A DNA stretch of 64,000 nucleotides from Gracilaria domingensis (lineage: Eukaryota; Rhodophyta; Florideophyceae; Gracilariales; Gracilariaceae): contig VCMS01000008.1 of the NCBI GenBank assembly GCA_022539475.1, positions 248,001 through 312,000 of the forward strand. The letters run 5' to 3'. The notes under the pieces are model-generated. The model was not told the DNA's origin and did not search any database. It saw only the letters and a list, made by a program, of their open reading frames with translations. The translations under genes and the position numbers were made by a program. Shown piece by piece: positions 1 through 12,380 of the stretch. The number at the start of each line of letters is the position of its first letter. The first letter of the stretch is position 1.

Positions 1-2560
1 AACTGTTCGTGGTAGGCTGCAAGCAGTTCTTGAGTGATTCCCGCTTTTGCTAAGTCACAGAGAGAAGGCCTGAATCCACGCGCTCTTTCGAAACTTGAAA
101 GGAACCTCGAGCCGAGAAGTATAATCTTGAGGAACAGAGCCTTAGCTACTACTTCCTGATCCGATAGAGAATCTTACCACCTAAAGGCAGTGAAGTTTCT
201 ATTCTTTATCAGCCTCTGGATAAGGTATCTCATCGCTTCGTTCGACCACTCGACGATTCCGAGCTTGTTATGCCGTCTGGCCGGTCGGAGTGTGAAGGTT
301 ATTTAATATCTGGCACAAACGGCGGTCAATTCTTGGCAGTCGAACTCGGGGTCTGCTGAGATCTCATCCGGTGAGCCGTGGATCAATATCCAGTGTGTGG
401 TGATGTTGCAGGCAGCCTCTTTTATACCTCTAGAGTAAGGTAGCCATGCGGCTGTGAAACCAGTGCCAGCATCTTTCATGTGAAGGATGGGGAGATTGTC
501 TAGCTCGGCGAAGAACATGAAATCGATTTGTACATGTTCGTTGAATTTTTTAAGAAGCCCGTCGACGGAGACTTTACGGGAAGCGAGGGGTCACCCCGTT
601 CTACCGCAAGTAGTGCACGATTCAATGGCTGCTTGAAGGAATACATCTAGGGTTCTTGTGACAACTTCGGCTCTCTCGCATATTCTCCTCATGTCTCTAG
701 GACGAAGGTGTGTCTAGGAAAGAAAGCGTTTCGCAAAGTTTTCCTTATTTCGAATGATAGGAACTTTATTTGAAGACTTCTCGGGCTTGAGAGTAGAGAC
801 TTACAGAGCAATTCGTGGAGAGTATCAGGAGAAGAGGTGTACGCATCTCCAAGTCTTCTTCAATATGGCACGTTCTGAGGAGGACGGAGTCATGCTCGCT
901 AGTCACGACGACAGGGAGAATCCTAATTTCAATCGCCTCCCCGAGGATATTGGAACGAGAAATCACGTCGTTTCCGAGCAAGATTGGGCCGGAACCCTAA
1001 ACGACATAGAACGGGACTCGGAATTTGATACCATTCTCATCTTCATTGGAAAAGTTCTAGATCGCAAAGAAGGGCTTCGCGCCTGTACACTCTTCTCCAA
1101 GGCTGTGGCAAAAGGGTTCATAATCGAGCTCTCCGAGGAAAAGGTCGATTCCAAGCGAGATGCAAAGATGGGAGATGGGGTATAGGGCTCCCACACTCTT
1201 TGGACAACCAGGATTCACGATTGAATTGGGGTCCAAAAGAGATGGGAAAACGTCCGAATAGGCTCCTTTTTCATCAGCTAGAGATGACTGCGTTGGGATG
1301 GGTTGGAGCGTTTGTGAAAAATCTTTTCATCCTTGTTGTTCGCCCGGTCTTTGTTGGAAATTTCGTTATCTTTCCGGGGACGTTTTGTTCCATGCGAAGG
1401 TCTCTGACAGTCGGGGCTACCACGCGTGTGCGTTTTGGACCCGCAATCGTAGCAGTAACCGTGGTTCCGATCTGTTCGACGTTTGTTGGCCCTGCGTCTT
1501 TGAGAGAGATTATTGTTTTGGGAATTGCGAATGGATCCAGTGCTTGTAGAAGAAGAGGTTTGCAGCGGTTCGTTGCGCTTCTGGAAAGCGGCCATAGCCT
1601 GTTGCACTCTTTGGTTGACCATGTCGTCAATGTCAGCTTCCGAGTAGGCTTTTTCGGTTTTTTTTGGCCTGAAGGTTAGTTTGCCAACAACCTTGACGGC
1701 GTCGTCTAGTTTGAGCTTGCAGCGCGGTCCGGTGGAGAACATGTCGCAGCTTTGTTCTTCTTCGGTGGTTCTTTTGCTAAAGTAGGTGATGACATCGGTG
1801 TACTGCTAGAGTATGCTTTGAGCTCCATCGACCAACTGTGTAGACCTGCGACGAACGATGGTAGCGTTGTCGGAGATGTGTAGCAGAGCGTCTTCAGCAT
1901 TAAAGAGCTCCGTAAACTTGTCTAAGAACTCAAGTGTGGAGGCATGAGCACTCTCGTATATCGATATCTTAGGGTCCAGTTGTTCTTTTTGCCGGGCTTT
2001 GCGAGAGCTACAAGTTGAAGCTTCGCATTCGTGAAGGTTTCCTAGCTCAGATTGGCGTTGTTGAGAATCGTAATAGCTAGAACCTCGCTCACCTGAGACG
2101 AAGTGTTTAATGCAACATGCATCAGATGGTCTGCTGCGAGACCGCGAAAGCGAGAGACGAATGCGTTCAAATCTTCATTTTCTCTTGCTTCCACTGAGTG
2201 ACGTCAGTGAAAGAAGATATGATACGAGTGAAGACTGCGATAAGAGGATCGACTGCAATGAGTTTCACAACTTCGCAGACAGCTTCAATTTGATTCTCTT
2301 GTTTCAAGTGAACGAGCTGTTTAGCTTGAGCCTCATCCACTGCTCACTTCTGTTCGCAGGAGAGTCCACGGTGCTCGAAGGGACGCGCAAGAGCTGCGAA
2401 CACAGTCTTGTATAGTTTATCGGTTCCTTTTTCCGCAGCAGCCTGGATGATTTCAACCGAAAGCGAAACGTCACCACGATAGCTTTGTAGATCTTCTTCA
2501 AGATTGAACACGGGAGAATCCGTTGGGGTCAACGACTTTGACGGCCCTTAAGCTGAGCCC
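1..2560 (-). mobile_element. LTR retrotransposon fossil (gag and integrase remains)
   Basis: The - strand carries remains of a gag-pol element running off the left edge. From 1742 down to 1278 a Lys/Arg/Ser/Gln-rich stretch holds a zinc-knuckle-like motif (CYDCGSKTHTRGSPDC, spacing CX2CX4HX6C), typical of nucleocapsid. From 518 down to 303 a segment resembles an integrase core, with a first Asp in HMKDAGTGF and a second in SADPEF. The acidic stretch near 2530-2350 is probably the gag N-terminus. Gag before integrase agrees with one element on the - strand. It is clearly broken, with several breaks. I could not identify its LTRs or decide between copia and gypsy type. It looks old, since only short stretches stay recognisable. 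Confidence 0.6.
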
Positions 2561-5500
2561 ATAACTGGTGTAACCGGATCCATGGCGGCGCAGAGCTCGA
2601 GAGCGATCGTCGCGTTATTGCTGGGAAGGAAGCGAGAAACGGGGGAACGAAGAAGATGTCGAATCTTCACCTCTGGTCCTTCGTCTTCTCCCTGGGCTGG
2701 CCGGTTCTCGGCTAGTCCTTGTTTATTGAATCAACAGGCCGGCGCGCCCTCAGCTCGCAGCTCGATTGAGCTCGTTTCGAGCGAGGAGCACGCGGGCGGT
2801 GAGAAGTTGGTAGGCATCGAGCTGACAGCTAGAGGTGCACGGCGCCATGGTGCGACAGAGATATGACAGCACATTCTGTTCTCATGTAAGTTTCTTTACA
2901 ACTCCGAGGAAATGACTTGGTTTTTTCTCTTACAATCTCGCGTATAGTACGAGATCGCTGTTCTGAAACGATTCATCGACAGAAGGATGATACAACGGTT
3001 GCTGTCAAAATCTCAGACTGAATTTGGGCTGCGAAAGGCGGCGGGTTTTTGACGAAGAAGTACCGATTTCGGTTTGGCGGAAACTTTGGGAACAATTTTG
3101 CATTCTTCAACCTATTGCGCTTGTGTTCAAATACCGGGTTCTCACACTATTGGAGGATTTATGCAAGGCACAAATTTCGTGCGCAGTTGCCCAGCCGCGA
3201 GTTATAGAAATCTCAGGAGTATTTTTGCGAACTGTTCGAGAGGTGTATGTTACGCGCAACAATTTGCCTCTCCGTTCTCCTATAAACTGATAGTTTCTTG
3301 CTTCTATCACCAACCCAGCCAGAATTAACACCACTTAAGCGTCCATGGTGCGACAAGAAAACTGTACCTCTTCACGTGCTCGCCGAAGCCTCCATAGACG
3401 CCGCCTGACCCTGGCGTTGGCACTTCAGGCAAACGCTTCACCTTTGCTTTGCCTAAAACTGGCCTAAAGTTTTCACAATTCAAGCCGAGACCTTTTGAAT
3501 ATACGTCTTCGAACACAACATATAAGAAATCAGTCGTTCAACTTGAATGTATTATTCCTCGAACAATGTCGCCACGACTTCCGCTTTCGGCAAAATGACG
3601 TGGGAAGGATATCAAAAATTATGAACTGGAGCCACAATGACACGTCATGCAATCGATATCACTACGATTTTATCACTGCGATTCCATCACCGCTTGCTGT
3701 ATTGTTAACAAAAGCTCAAACGGTGATAGAACCTTCCAAAGCAGTTATCTTCAGCTTTCACATGGTTTGACTTTGAGCCCGTATTTGGAATGAGATACTC
3801 ACACATAAGCAAACTATTCTGGGAAGCATTAAAACATTTTGTGGACGCCAAAGGTCGTCTAATCACTTCGTTCCCACCAGAAGTCCGGAGATAGACAGCG
3901 AAAATGTAGGCAGAGGCTATATCTAAAGCTGGTGCGCCTCTGCATAGATGTCTTCGTGTCATTGAATGCACTAAAATCAATTTGAGTTGTCCTGGAGGAG
4001 AGAACACTAACCAAATTTCTGGTTTCTCGGAACACAAATGCAAACATTGCTTAAACTATTAGACAATTTCCACACGATATGAGCATATCTTCTCTCTAAC
4101 TGGTTCGATTCTTGGTAGCAGTCACGATTTGATGTTATTGCGAAGGAGAGAAATTGAGAAACCTATGTCATCTTGTCTTATGATAGAGAACAATCAGTAA
4201 TATATATACGAGAACCCTGCTTATCTTCAAGACCTTGGCTACAGACCGCGTTTGAAGGAGCCAGGCAAGTCATTTTTTACTGTGAAGCACCAAATCTAGA
4301 CATTTACTGCAATCTATGGAGGGAGAATCGTCGAACTGTCGCCAGTCGCTAATATTAGATTTGCACCTCACCAGTAGCTTTATTACTTTGAGTGGTACAC
4401 TGATTACTGTCTAAAGCTAAAGGTTGTGCTCTTTGCAATTTCTGCCTCACTGCAAGACTTCATGCGAAGAGAGCGGGACTGGACACATTGCTCAAATGCC
4501 GCCACTGATGCTCACCAATTAGAAAGAAACACGTGTCTCGTGAGGATAAGATTGGCAGAAGATATAGAGTGCTGCTTTTCAGAAAGGGTCTTACTGCTCT
4601 AGAACTGATTCGTAACAGAGCTTCTGCTTTCACCATTACCAGCTGCTGGTAACCAGCAGCAGTTACAACTCGCTGTGGCTGCGAGATACGTAACATGCGA
4701 GATGAGATGGTATGTTCTCGATTTTGTACAACACACATCTTTCGAAGAATTGCGTTTCGGGCTCGTTTTGAGACCATGTACTGCCTCAGGAGAGCGGTTC
4801 TGCAGCATTTGAGGTTCAACGTGTTCTCGAGGGCGAGTATCTTCTGTATGAACACTGGTTTTGTATGGTACATATCAGATGCACTAAGTTGCAGAATATT
4901 GACGTATCACATGCAGATTTCTTTCAATGAGTGGGGTCTAAGAATATTGAGAACTCTGAAAGAGTTGCTGTCATTATGAGAGCGCGATTTACACCCAGTG
5001 GCATTGTGTATTCATATGATGTTTTTCCTGTCACTGCTTTTCTCGTGTTGAATCCTGACTTTGTGTTGCACATGGTGCGGCTCAGCCTCTGCGGCGTATG
5101 GGTTTTGCGCTCGTGTCGGGTTTACAGTTTCATTGAAAACGGGATGGAGTTGCATACAATAACTTGAAACGGCTGGTAATTGCGCATATCCTTCGTTTGA
5201 CTAAGCGCGTTGACTTCGTCAGCAATAGAATTTTTGGGCGCGAATGAAGCCAGTGCCGAAGTCGGTTTCCGGATGTTCTCGCTACTTTTTCCGTCATACA
5301 GAAAACATTGCGTGCTATGAGAACATCGGTGTGCTATGTGCGTGAAGTCAGTGCGGAGAGGAGGTGGAAAGATCCTGACAGAAGCTACGGTGTACGGGAT
5401 TTTGTGAGCTGAGAACGGTTATCACGCAGCTGCGAGACACTTTAGTTGAGGCGAAGAACCGGATAAGGTCACACTATTCTAGCTTTTTGCTTAGAGCAGC

Positions 5501-5600
5501 CATTATTCTGAGCATTTCCTTACATAATTGGCTTGTTTTTGTTTGAATTTTTCCAATTCAAAGAATATCTCTTCCAATGCTAATCTTCTCTCGTACTGAC
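2561..5600. other. no recognisable gene
   Basis: About 3 kb with only short open frames on both strands (none above about 140 codons), none with a domain I recognise. Base composition is mixed, with no tandem array, no clear terminal repeats and no RNA gene. It may contain the left LTR or leader of the element to its left, or eroded transposon DNA. Confidence 0.4.
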
Positions 5601-5620
5601 GTTTAATGCTTCATTGCGCT

Positions 5621-6180
5621 CTAATTCTCGCGTGGCTTATTTTCTTTTATCTCCAGTCTCTGTTCCTCTAGTTGCACCATTCCCTTCTCTCTCTTCTGTT
5701 GCTCTTTGGACTGTTCAACAATCACCGCTGTTATGGCTTTATCAGAACTAGCTGCTTCGCTGCAGCGAAAAAGCTTATTGCCACGCTGTGACACACTGTC
5801 GTGATCCTCGGTTTTTCGTTTTGAGCATTGTTTCCTACTTAAAGCTTGTTCTCGGGTCACCTCTCTAGCTTCTATGAAACATTTTTCCTTCGCAGTAAGC
5901 TCTTAGTTTTTCTTTCGAACTTTTTAGGCCTTTTCATCAATCTCTAATATGAAATCATCTAACAATGTTTTCTTGTCCCCATACACTTTTACAATTTCTT
6001 TGGCCGTTTCATTTCGTTTGTTTTCAACTCTTCGAGCCACAACCAAGCGCTTAGAATGGTCGATGAGCGTCCTTCTACATGGTTTATTCATAGATGAAAA
6101 TACTGCACACGGCACTAATTTCATAAACGTTGACAACACTTTGTCAAAAAGCGTTTTTGTCTGGCCCTACTCTGTTATAT
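5621..6180 (-). pseudogene. SANT/Myb-like DNA-binding protein, copy 1 (broken)
   Basis: Two stretches in one - strand frame (6139-5924 and 5860-5621) resemble the C-terminal half of the SANT/trihelix-like proteins that accompany several DNA transposons. There is a helical segment (LIDHSKRLVVARRVENKRNE) followed by TLLDDFILEIDEKA and a Lys/Glu/Gln-rich helical tail ending KENKPREN. The family usually binds transposon ends or recruits the transposase. Two in-frame stops between the stretches interrupt the frame, and the N-terminal SANT motif is not clear in this copy. Two similar genes lie at 14.3-15.2 and 29.0-30.0 kb. Assignment rests on the arrangement of the charged helices, so it is moderate. 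Confidence 0.45.
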
Positions 6181-7393
6181 GCGCATCAGCATCGCGAACT
6201 GCCCGAGGTAAAGACAATTCAAAGGTGTTTGAGAAGCGAACAAGTTTGCGTTTGTTCACTGTTTTAACGTCTGAAAGTTCTGAAGTGGACGGAAACAAGA
6301 GACGAAATGAAGCACATATGACGATTTCTTGCGCTGATATTTTTAAATATCGAAAACAGTCTTTTGACTGCTCGACAACCTGTATCGTGCCGCGAACGTG
6401 CTGGTGAAACCTAAGCCGTAATTAGCTCGCAAATAGCCTGATCAACTATTACTCGTATGTGCTATAGTGGTACCTAGACGAAAGCAAAGTTCGTCCGATA
6501 TTCTCAAAGGGAAGACGGGCGGTAGGAGGTTATGAGGAAGTTGTTCAGTGTTCTTCCAGGTAGTTTTCAATTCTTTCCCCATCATCTAGCATACTAAGAT
6601 CAAGATGGTTTCGAATTGTTCCTTCATGTGCTTCCCCACAGATTTAGAAAACCGCACGACATGCCATGGTTTATAGTTGCGATAGGTGAACGTAGGATAT
6701 TGCTTCGTCTACGCGTTCTTCAAACTTCTTGAGTTTTTAATCGGGTATTTTGGCACGACCCAGAACCGATTTTTCTTGCCAGTCTTTCCAACAACCACTA
6801 CATATTTCCTGCTTACTAATTGAACACCATGAACGTTGTTTTAGGCCACCTTTTTCCTGTATTCCTTCTGATTCTTCTTGATCATATGAAAATACGAGCA
6901 ACGGAATCTTTTTCCTTGTAATGTTCTCCTTCTCTAGATAATCTTGGCTTTGCATAATCAGGACGATTATATTTAAGAGAAGCATTTATTGGATACATTG
7001 CTTCAATTACTGCGTGTGGAATAGACGGCGAATCACCGTATACTGTGTTTTTGTTGGAGCTGATCTGAGGGCGAGACGCATATAGAGATTTCGATTATCT
7101 TCTTCATTCTTTAAACTCTTTCGCGAGCTGACGAATATAATCACAAAACGAAGCTGTGCCAGAGACTTTGTGTCGTAGTTCTCGATATCCAGTTCCGTTC
7201 TGTACTTCACTGTAACTCCCAGGAAGAGGGCCCCGTTCCTTGGTGTGAGCTGCGCAGTGCACAACGGGGGAATTGTTAACTTGAGCAACAAGAAACTTTT
7301 TAATATGATTACGATAGGATTTTCAGATGCATTGGTATAGCAAAGAGAATTCATAGCTCTGCCAAGCTCATCCGCGCCTCCTTTTAAATAGTT
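6180..7393 (-). other. unassigned, possibly coding remains
   Basis: Short - strand frames at 6985-6737 and 7354-7007. The first has four cysteines in a patterned segment (WCSISKQEICSGCWKDW) that could be a small metal-binding module. The second ends just before the YqaJ-like gene and has no recognisable motif. I cannot assign either. They may be downstream parts of the same decayed element as the next entry. Confidence 0.3.
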
Positions 7394-10300
7394 CTAATAC
7401 AGGAGAATAATTGCGCGAATCATTCTTGCTGGTGGGAGAGGACCGCACTGTTTCCCTTGGGCTTTGAATGCTTGCCTTAAATTATAAAAGGTCGCATAGG
7501 AGTGTAGGTCGGTTGCATACGAGGATTGTAGAAGATCATCGTACTCTATTGGTATGTGTTTAGCATCTTTTCCTACCCGTTTGAATGCGTCTGTTCGTAT
7601 TGCAGGAAGTATATAATTGTAGAAATCGAGAAGTGCATCCGTAAACCGCACCAGAACGACATAAATAATCTCAGCAACGCCACGATTACTGGCCTTGGCA
7701 GCAAAACAGCAAACTGCATTGACTTTCAAGCACATGGCGTGATGTAAACAATGAAGTCTGTAAGAAACAGAATGCACCATTTGATGAAAGACAGCTTTTG
7801 AAGGGGCACTTGTGCCAACGTCGTCAAACTGAATACCACGACCAGACGTATCCCGAGCCTTTGGCGCCTTGTCAATTGTTCCCAACGCGGTCATTGTCTT
7901 AAATTCCACAGCACATGCATATCGATTACCATCATCCTAGAAAATGCCAAATATAGCATCAGGACTATCTGAAATCATGGACTCTGTCTTTAATGATATG
8001 AATCCAATAGTTCAAACATAGTCAACCCTATGCTTCTCTGTTTTGCTCTAAGTAGTACTGGTTTCCCAAACAAAGATATAATGTTCTTCCAAATAACCTT
8101 GCAACTCTTGAAAAACCTTTCCTTCGTTTAACCTTCCTTCCTTCATACCTGGTGTAGTTACTAGGGGTTTCATGAACCAGCAGTCAAGAGAAATTTTGTA
8201 CAGAGAAAGTACTAATTGCTTTGAGTCGGCTTCAAGCCTTTCGTCCGAACATAGAGAGTGGATCTGCTCATCATGCAAAGTGAGGCTGCCGTTCTGTGCA
8301 TTAACCTGTATTTCCAGTATCTCGGCGATAATATGCGGTCTACGCAAAGTGCTTGAGACGGAGTTTCCAATTGTACTCAGAGCCGCCGTCAGCTCTTCTT
8401 TTGTCTTTTGACCAAGATTCTGCCCAGTAGAATAGAGTAAAAATACCTTGGTGCTTTCGAAATCGCTTTGGGGAGGAGTAGAGGCACGTTCTATATTCAA
8501 TAGATCACAAACGGAACCCATAGGCACATGTAATCGACGGCTAGTTTTATATTGAGTTTCAGTAAATATTTTTTTCTGCGTAGCCAGTCTCTTTGCCTTT
8601 GACGAGATGAGAAAAAGATTCTGTGTTGAACTCAAAGTTATGTGCCAACGCAGTTATGAACTTGCTGGTAGTTCGAGAGGTGAATGCAAATGCGAGAGCC
8701 AAAAAAAGGCAAGTGTCTTCAGACTGCAGAAGAGTTATTTCCCGTACGTCGGATAAGGTCTGAGATACTCTTAGTCCTGATAGAGAAACATTTTGTGCTT
8801 CATCCAGACCTGCAGAAGTCGAAGAGGTACATTGTCTTTCAAAAACACAATGAAAGCGATCTCGTTTGTTTGCATCTGTAATGGCAGCGTACCCGCTCTT
8901 AGGAATCAATGTAAACTTAGAAGCTTGAAAAAGGCTGCCTTTATTGTGATATACGGATGCTAATCGCCGGCTGTAGCTCTCGCGATAAATAACGGCTTCA
9001 ATAGGGCTCCCATTCTTTCTCCTTGGGTTGCTTCGTGCTGAATATACTTCTCTGCATCCCGTCTCACTAATTGGAGCCCCTGTGTGTTTGAATCTTATTG
9101 GTCCATTGCCAAACATAAAATGGTAACCCAAAGACCGTTTCTGAGTTCCGATTGCAGTGGCTCCGATTCTGTCATTGCGATAATTGATACTCTCTTGATG
9201 ATTGTATCAGCGATTGGCTGCAAACTATTGCATCCGACATTGGTTCGATAGCACCAGCAGTTGGTACGCCTTGAAGGAGGGGAACCAATCTTTTCCACAC
9301 ATTAAAGGCCTTATCTTCAGATCGTGAGTAGTGACTTCCCAAGAATACAGGATTAGATGCAGAACAGATAGCGTTATTCACGAAACCCATTGCTTTCTTT
9401 ACATTGTAAACATGGCTTAGTAAGGTCAGAAGTGCAACAGCCCGTGATCTTAGTTGTGGATGATCATCATCAAGACCGAAAACAGTTGTTCCCGGAACGA
9501 GCAAAAACAACCTGTTGATAGATAGAAGTTCATCTTTTATTTCGATTATCAGGGCGTTAGCTATCATGGGCAGATTCGCCCAGCCATTTCTACAACGCTC
9601 TGTTCGGTGTCAAAGTTCAGTGGTGCAGCAAAGCGCGGACCAGACCTCTGCATAACGCTTTCCGAAGAGTCCAATCTGGAAAAAGAATTCTTCATTGTTC
9701 TTCGAGGTCATTTTTTTCACAGAGACATTGTAAGAAACAGCCAAAATGTGCTGGATTATGATCGCTTTTAACTCCACAGAATCTTCCAGCTTCTGTGATC
9801 TTGCTTTCAAAGAACGATTTATGTTCATGACAATTTTGCCGAGAATATACTCGGGTAAGAAAGTCCCTATCAAAATACATTGCCATCGAATCATCATGCC
9901 GCGGTAAATGAAATTGATGCCTTTCAATAAAATGTAAGGGCATTTTCGAGGATTTTAATTTTTTCAAAAATTCACACTCATGGAAATGTCAGTGAAACAA
10001 AAATTTACTTATCTTTCAATGACGTTGTTCATATTACATTACTACACCAGTCGTCTTGTCTTCGAGCCTACTGAAAACCCTTTTACTTCTCCCGTAACGA
10101 GTTTTACCTGGGAGTGTCAAATGCATCAAGGCGAGTCAGGTGTGCTGCAGTTACAACGCTTCCAGAATTTCTTTCTTTTAATTACTTCATGACATTATCC
10201 AACACTGTTTTTGTCTTCACAACAAATCCTTTCCCCAGCTCTTCGTTGATGGAATCAGTATCTATAGTAATGGAACAAAATGAGGAGCTGTACTGCCAAT

Positions 10301-10436
10301 CACGAAGACCATTACCAAAGTGCCACCTGTTTGTTGTTTCAAAACCGCTTACTACTTCACTCTGAAAAGTCTGGTGAGAGTCAATTCTGTTATCCAAAGC
10401 ACAATCCATGTCCGCGTTGAAAACCGAAGACCACAA
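7394..10436 (-). pseudogene. broken gene with YqaJ-like (PD-(D/E)XK) nuclease core
   Basis: A run of - strand open stretches (10436-10182, 9967-9692, 9567-9172, 9131-8559, 8635-8048, 7909-7394) looks like one long decayed gene. Near its 3' end, around 7950-7880, lies SPDAIFGIF followed by VEFKTMTALGTID. The SPD and E-x-K pair, with a downstream HQ and H-H-containing helix, match the PD-(D/E)XK nuclease fold of YqaJ-like 'viral recombinase' proteins, which resect DNA ends for single-strand annealing. In eukaryotes such genes are usually carried by mobile or virus-like elements. The N-terminal two thirds match nothing I know. It is broken in several places and is treated as a fossil. A partial inverted copy lies at 12.11-12.38 kb. 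Confidence 0.5.
9890..10130 (-). repeat. segment repeated in inverted orientation at 12.11-12.38 kb
   Basis: This part of the YqaJ-like gene reappears in reverse orientation around 12110-12380 with many identical blocks, for example the 20-mer ACTGACATTTCCATGAGTGT read on the - strand here and on the + strand there. On both sides the coding-like stretch begins with a Ser/Lys-rich segment and continues IERH, then LP, then HDDSM. Just before it, both copies share a ~70-bp AT-rich non-coding block with a GTAA-type start and an AG end, so it may be a small intron of the family. Confidence 0.6.
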
Positions 10437-10802
10437 ATCTTCACTCGCTACAGTTCTTGATTCTGCAGCGTTTGCGGCTGTTGTACAAACGCTGCTCCTT
10501 GCATCTAACGGGATTTGATCTTCCCGTAATCCTCATAGTTCTTGTTCTGAGATGTGCTCAATGTAGAAATATATGTTGGCAATAACGTCAATCGTTGATG
10601 AGGACTTGTCTGTGCTAGAACTGTTGTTACTGTAAGGGTCGTCGAAATCGTAATCGTTTTCTTTAATCCTTATCGCTATCGATGACATGCTGCTGAACAA
10701 TCCGCTCATGTATCCTGGACACCAGAAAAGAATCTGTCTGGGAGCGACATCGCTTTCAGAAATATGAGCAAGGTTTTCGTTTTATGAGTGCAATGAATTC
10801 CA

Positions 10803-11250
10803 TGTGAGATAAAGTGATGCGCGATGGATGTCCTTCGGATGAAAATTTGGGACATCTATGGAATATCAGTCGAATATTTTCTGCGGGCCTAGGATATCCG
10901 AATGATATACCGTGGTACCCTATTGGAGGCCTTAATTGATGCCATCTACAGATCCTTTCGATGTACAAAAATTATTTCAAAGATATTCATATGATGCACG
11001 AAAATATGTCCGATGGATGTACGAAAATCGCGGGTGCATCACTTGGACATATTAAAATCAAAGGGGCATCTCTTCGTACATCATATGCGTATCAGGCGGC
11101 TACCATTTATATATATTTCATGCATCATCTGCTCATCATTTACTTATATCATGTGGACATCGTAAGCAGATCAAAGGAACATCTTCAGGTTTCGTAATTC
11201 TAATCTGGCTTATCTGGGGGATATCATCCGGATATTAATTCACCTCTCTG
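10803..11250 (+). repeat. 448-bp interspersed repeat, copy 1
   Basis: Begins TGTGAGATAAAGTGATGCGC and ends TTCACCTCTCTG. A second copy lies inverted at 57129-57561, inside the copia fossil, with shared ends and blocks such as CATCATATGCGTATCAGG (CATCATATGCGTATCAGG is read on the - strand there). The body is rich in GGACATC/GATGTCC and CATATGATG words. It has no coding capacity. TG...CA-like outer ends would suit a solo LTR, but no clean target duplication is visible, so a non-autonomous DNA element is equally possible. Confidence 0.65.
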
Positions 11251-11597
11251 CGATTCTGCTCAATCTCTGACTCGGTAAGACAAGTGTCGAGAGAAATTTC
11301 ATTTGTTTCCGTCGATTTCAGTAGCACTGTGTCACAGGACTTGGTAAACTTGTTCTGCAGTTCGCCGACTACATGTTCCGACAGCATCGTAGAGCGTGTG
11401 TTAATTTTGAGATCAAATTGCTGCAGCAGCAAAGAGACCGTCTTAATGGAAGGGAAGAACACGTTAGGATATTCCGGGATGCGTGAAGAGTATGTTACGT
11501 AAGGTCGTTTAGTAGATCGAGAAACACTTTTTGTGCTATGAAAGCCTTTGAATGTAAGATGGCACGGATGCTCTTATAAAGAACTCGTGTTGTTACG

Positions 11598-11695
11598 GAG
11601 AGGCCTCTACTCTCTTTGTAGAGGCCTCTCCTTGCTTTGGAGAGGCCTCTCCTTGATTTTGAGAGGCCTCTTTTTGCTTTGGAGAGGCTTCTCCC
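11598..11695 (-). repeat. 21-bp minisatellite (GAGGCCTCTCCTTGCTTTGGA type)
   Basis: Four to five imperfect copies of a ~21-bp unit starting GAGGCCTCT. On the - strand they encode a heptad-like series (GEASPKQ, KEASQNQ, GEASPKQ, GEASTKR) at the end of an 86-codon open frame (11853-11593). The frame has no recognisable domain, so I call only the repeat. Confidence 0.7.
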
Positions 11696-12109
11696 AAGCG
11701 CTTAGAGCTCTTCCTGGCAGATAGACAAGCAGGCCGTGCCAGGGAGAGACGGGCAAAACTCTTCAACTCTCTACAAAAATATTTAGAGAAGAAAATTCCT
11801 CTCCATACAGGCATGGGGATATCAACCGCAATCAGGGGCCTGGCGGTTTGCAACTCCGCAGAGATTCTCTTGGGGAAAAATCTAGGTACAGGGAAAGTAC
11901 CTTTTATCGTCGCTTTCGAATATCAAAAACAATGTTCAGTCAAATGTCCAACAAAATGGAGAAATTCTTTCAATATTGGGCACATCATGAAGACACAAAT
12001 TGCTTTTTGTCTTGGCACATTTCGAAACCGGGCTGTACAGTAGGTAAAGGTGCTGATACAATGAGTGCAGACAGAAATTATCAGAGAGCCATCTGGGGAA
12101 ATTTGGGCC

Positions 12110-12380
12110 ATTCAAAAACGACCAAATTTGACCGCGACGCCCAGGCAAAACTCGTGAAGGGAAACTTTAAACGGTTTTCAGTAGACTTACGGACAAGATG
12201 ACTGTTGTAGTAAGGTAATATGACCAACGTCATTGAAAAATAAGTAAGTTTTAGTTTCACTGACATTTCCATGAGTGTGAATTTTTTGAAAAAATCAAAT
12301 TCCTCGAAAGTGGCCTTAGATTTTATTGAGAGGCATCCATTTTATTTACCGCCGCATGATGATTCAATGACACAGAGTTT
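12110..12380 (+). pseudogene. partial inverted copy of the YqaJ-like gene's 5' part
   Basis: Inverted homologue of 9890-10130, on the + strand. The segment IERHPFYLPPHDDSM corresponds to IERHQFHLPRHDDSM of the - strand copy. It is flanked on the left by an unrelated-looking fragment (11848-12100) containing FYRRFRISKTMFSQM, which resembles the N-terminal helical part of PIF/Harbinger-type transposases. It is a truncated fragment and not a gene in its own right. Confidence 0.5.

Noticed and set aside
754-1185. + strand frame of 143 codons
   Set aside because: It lies between gag and integrase remains on the - strand and has no recognisable motif, so it is more likely antisense to the element.
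2845-3355. 13-bp direct repeat CCATGGTGCGACA at 2845 and 3343, like a target duplication around a 485-bp insertion
   Set aside because: In 64 kb about one such 13-bp match within 600 bp is expected by chance, and the enclosed DNA has no tail, no terminal repeat and no second copy.
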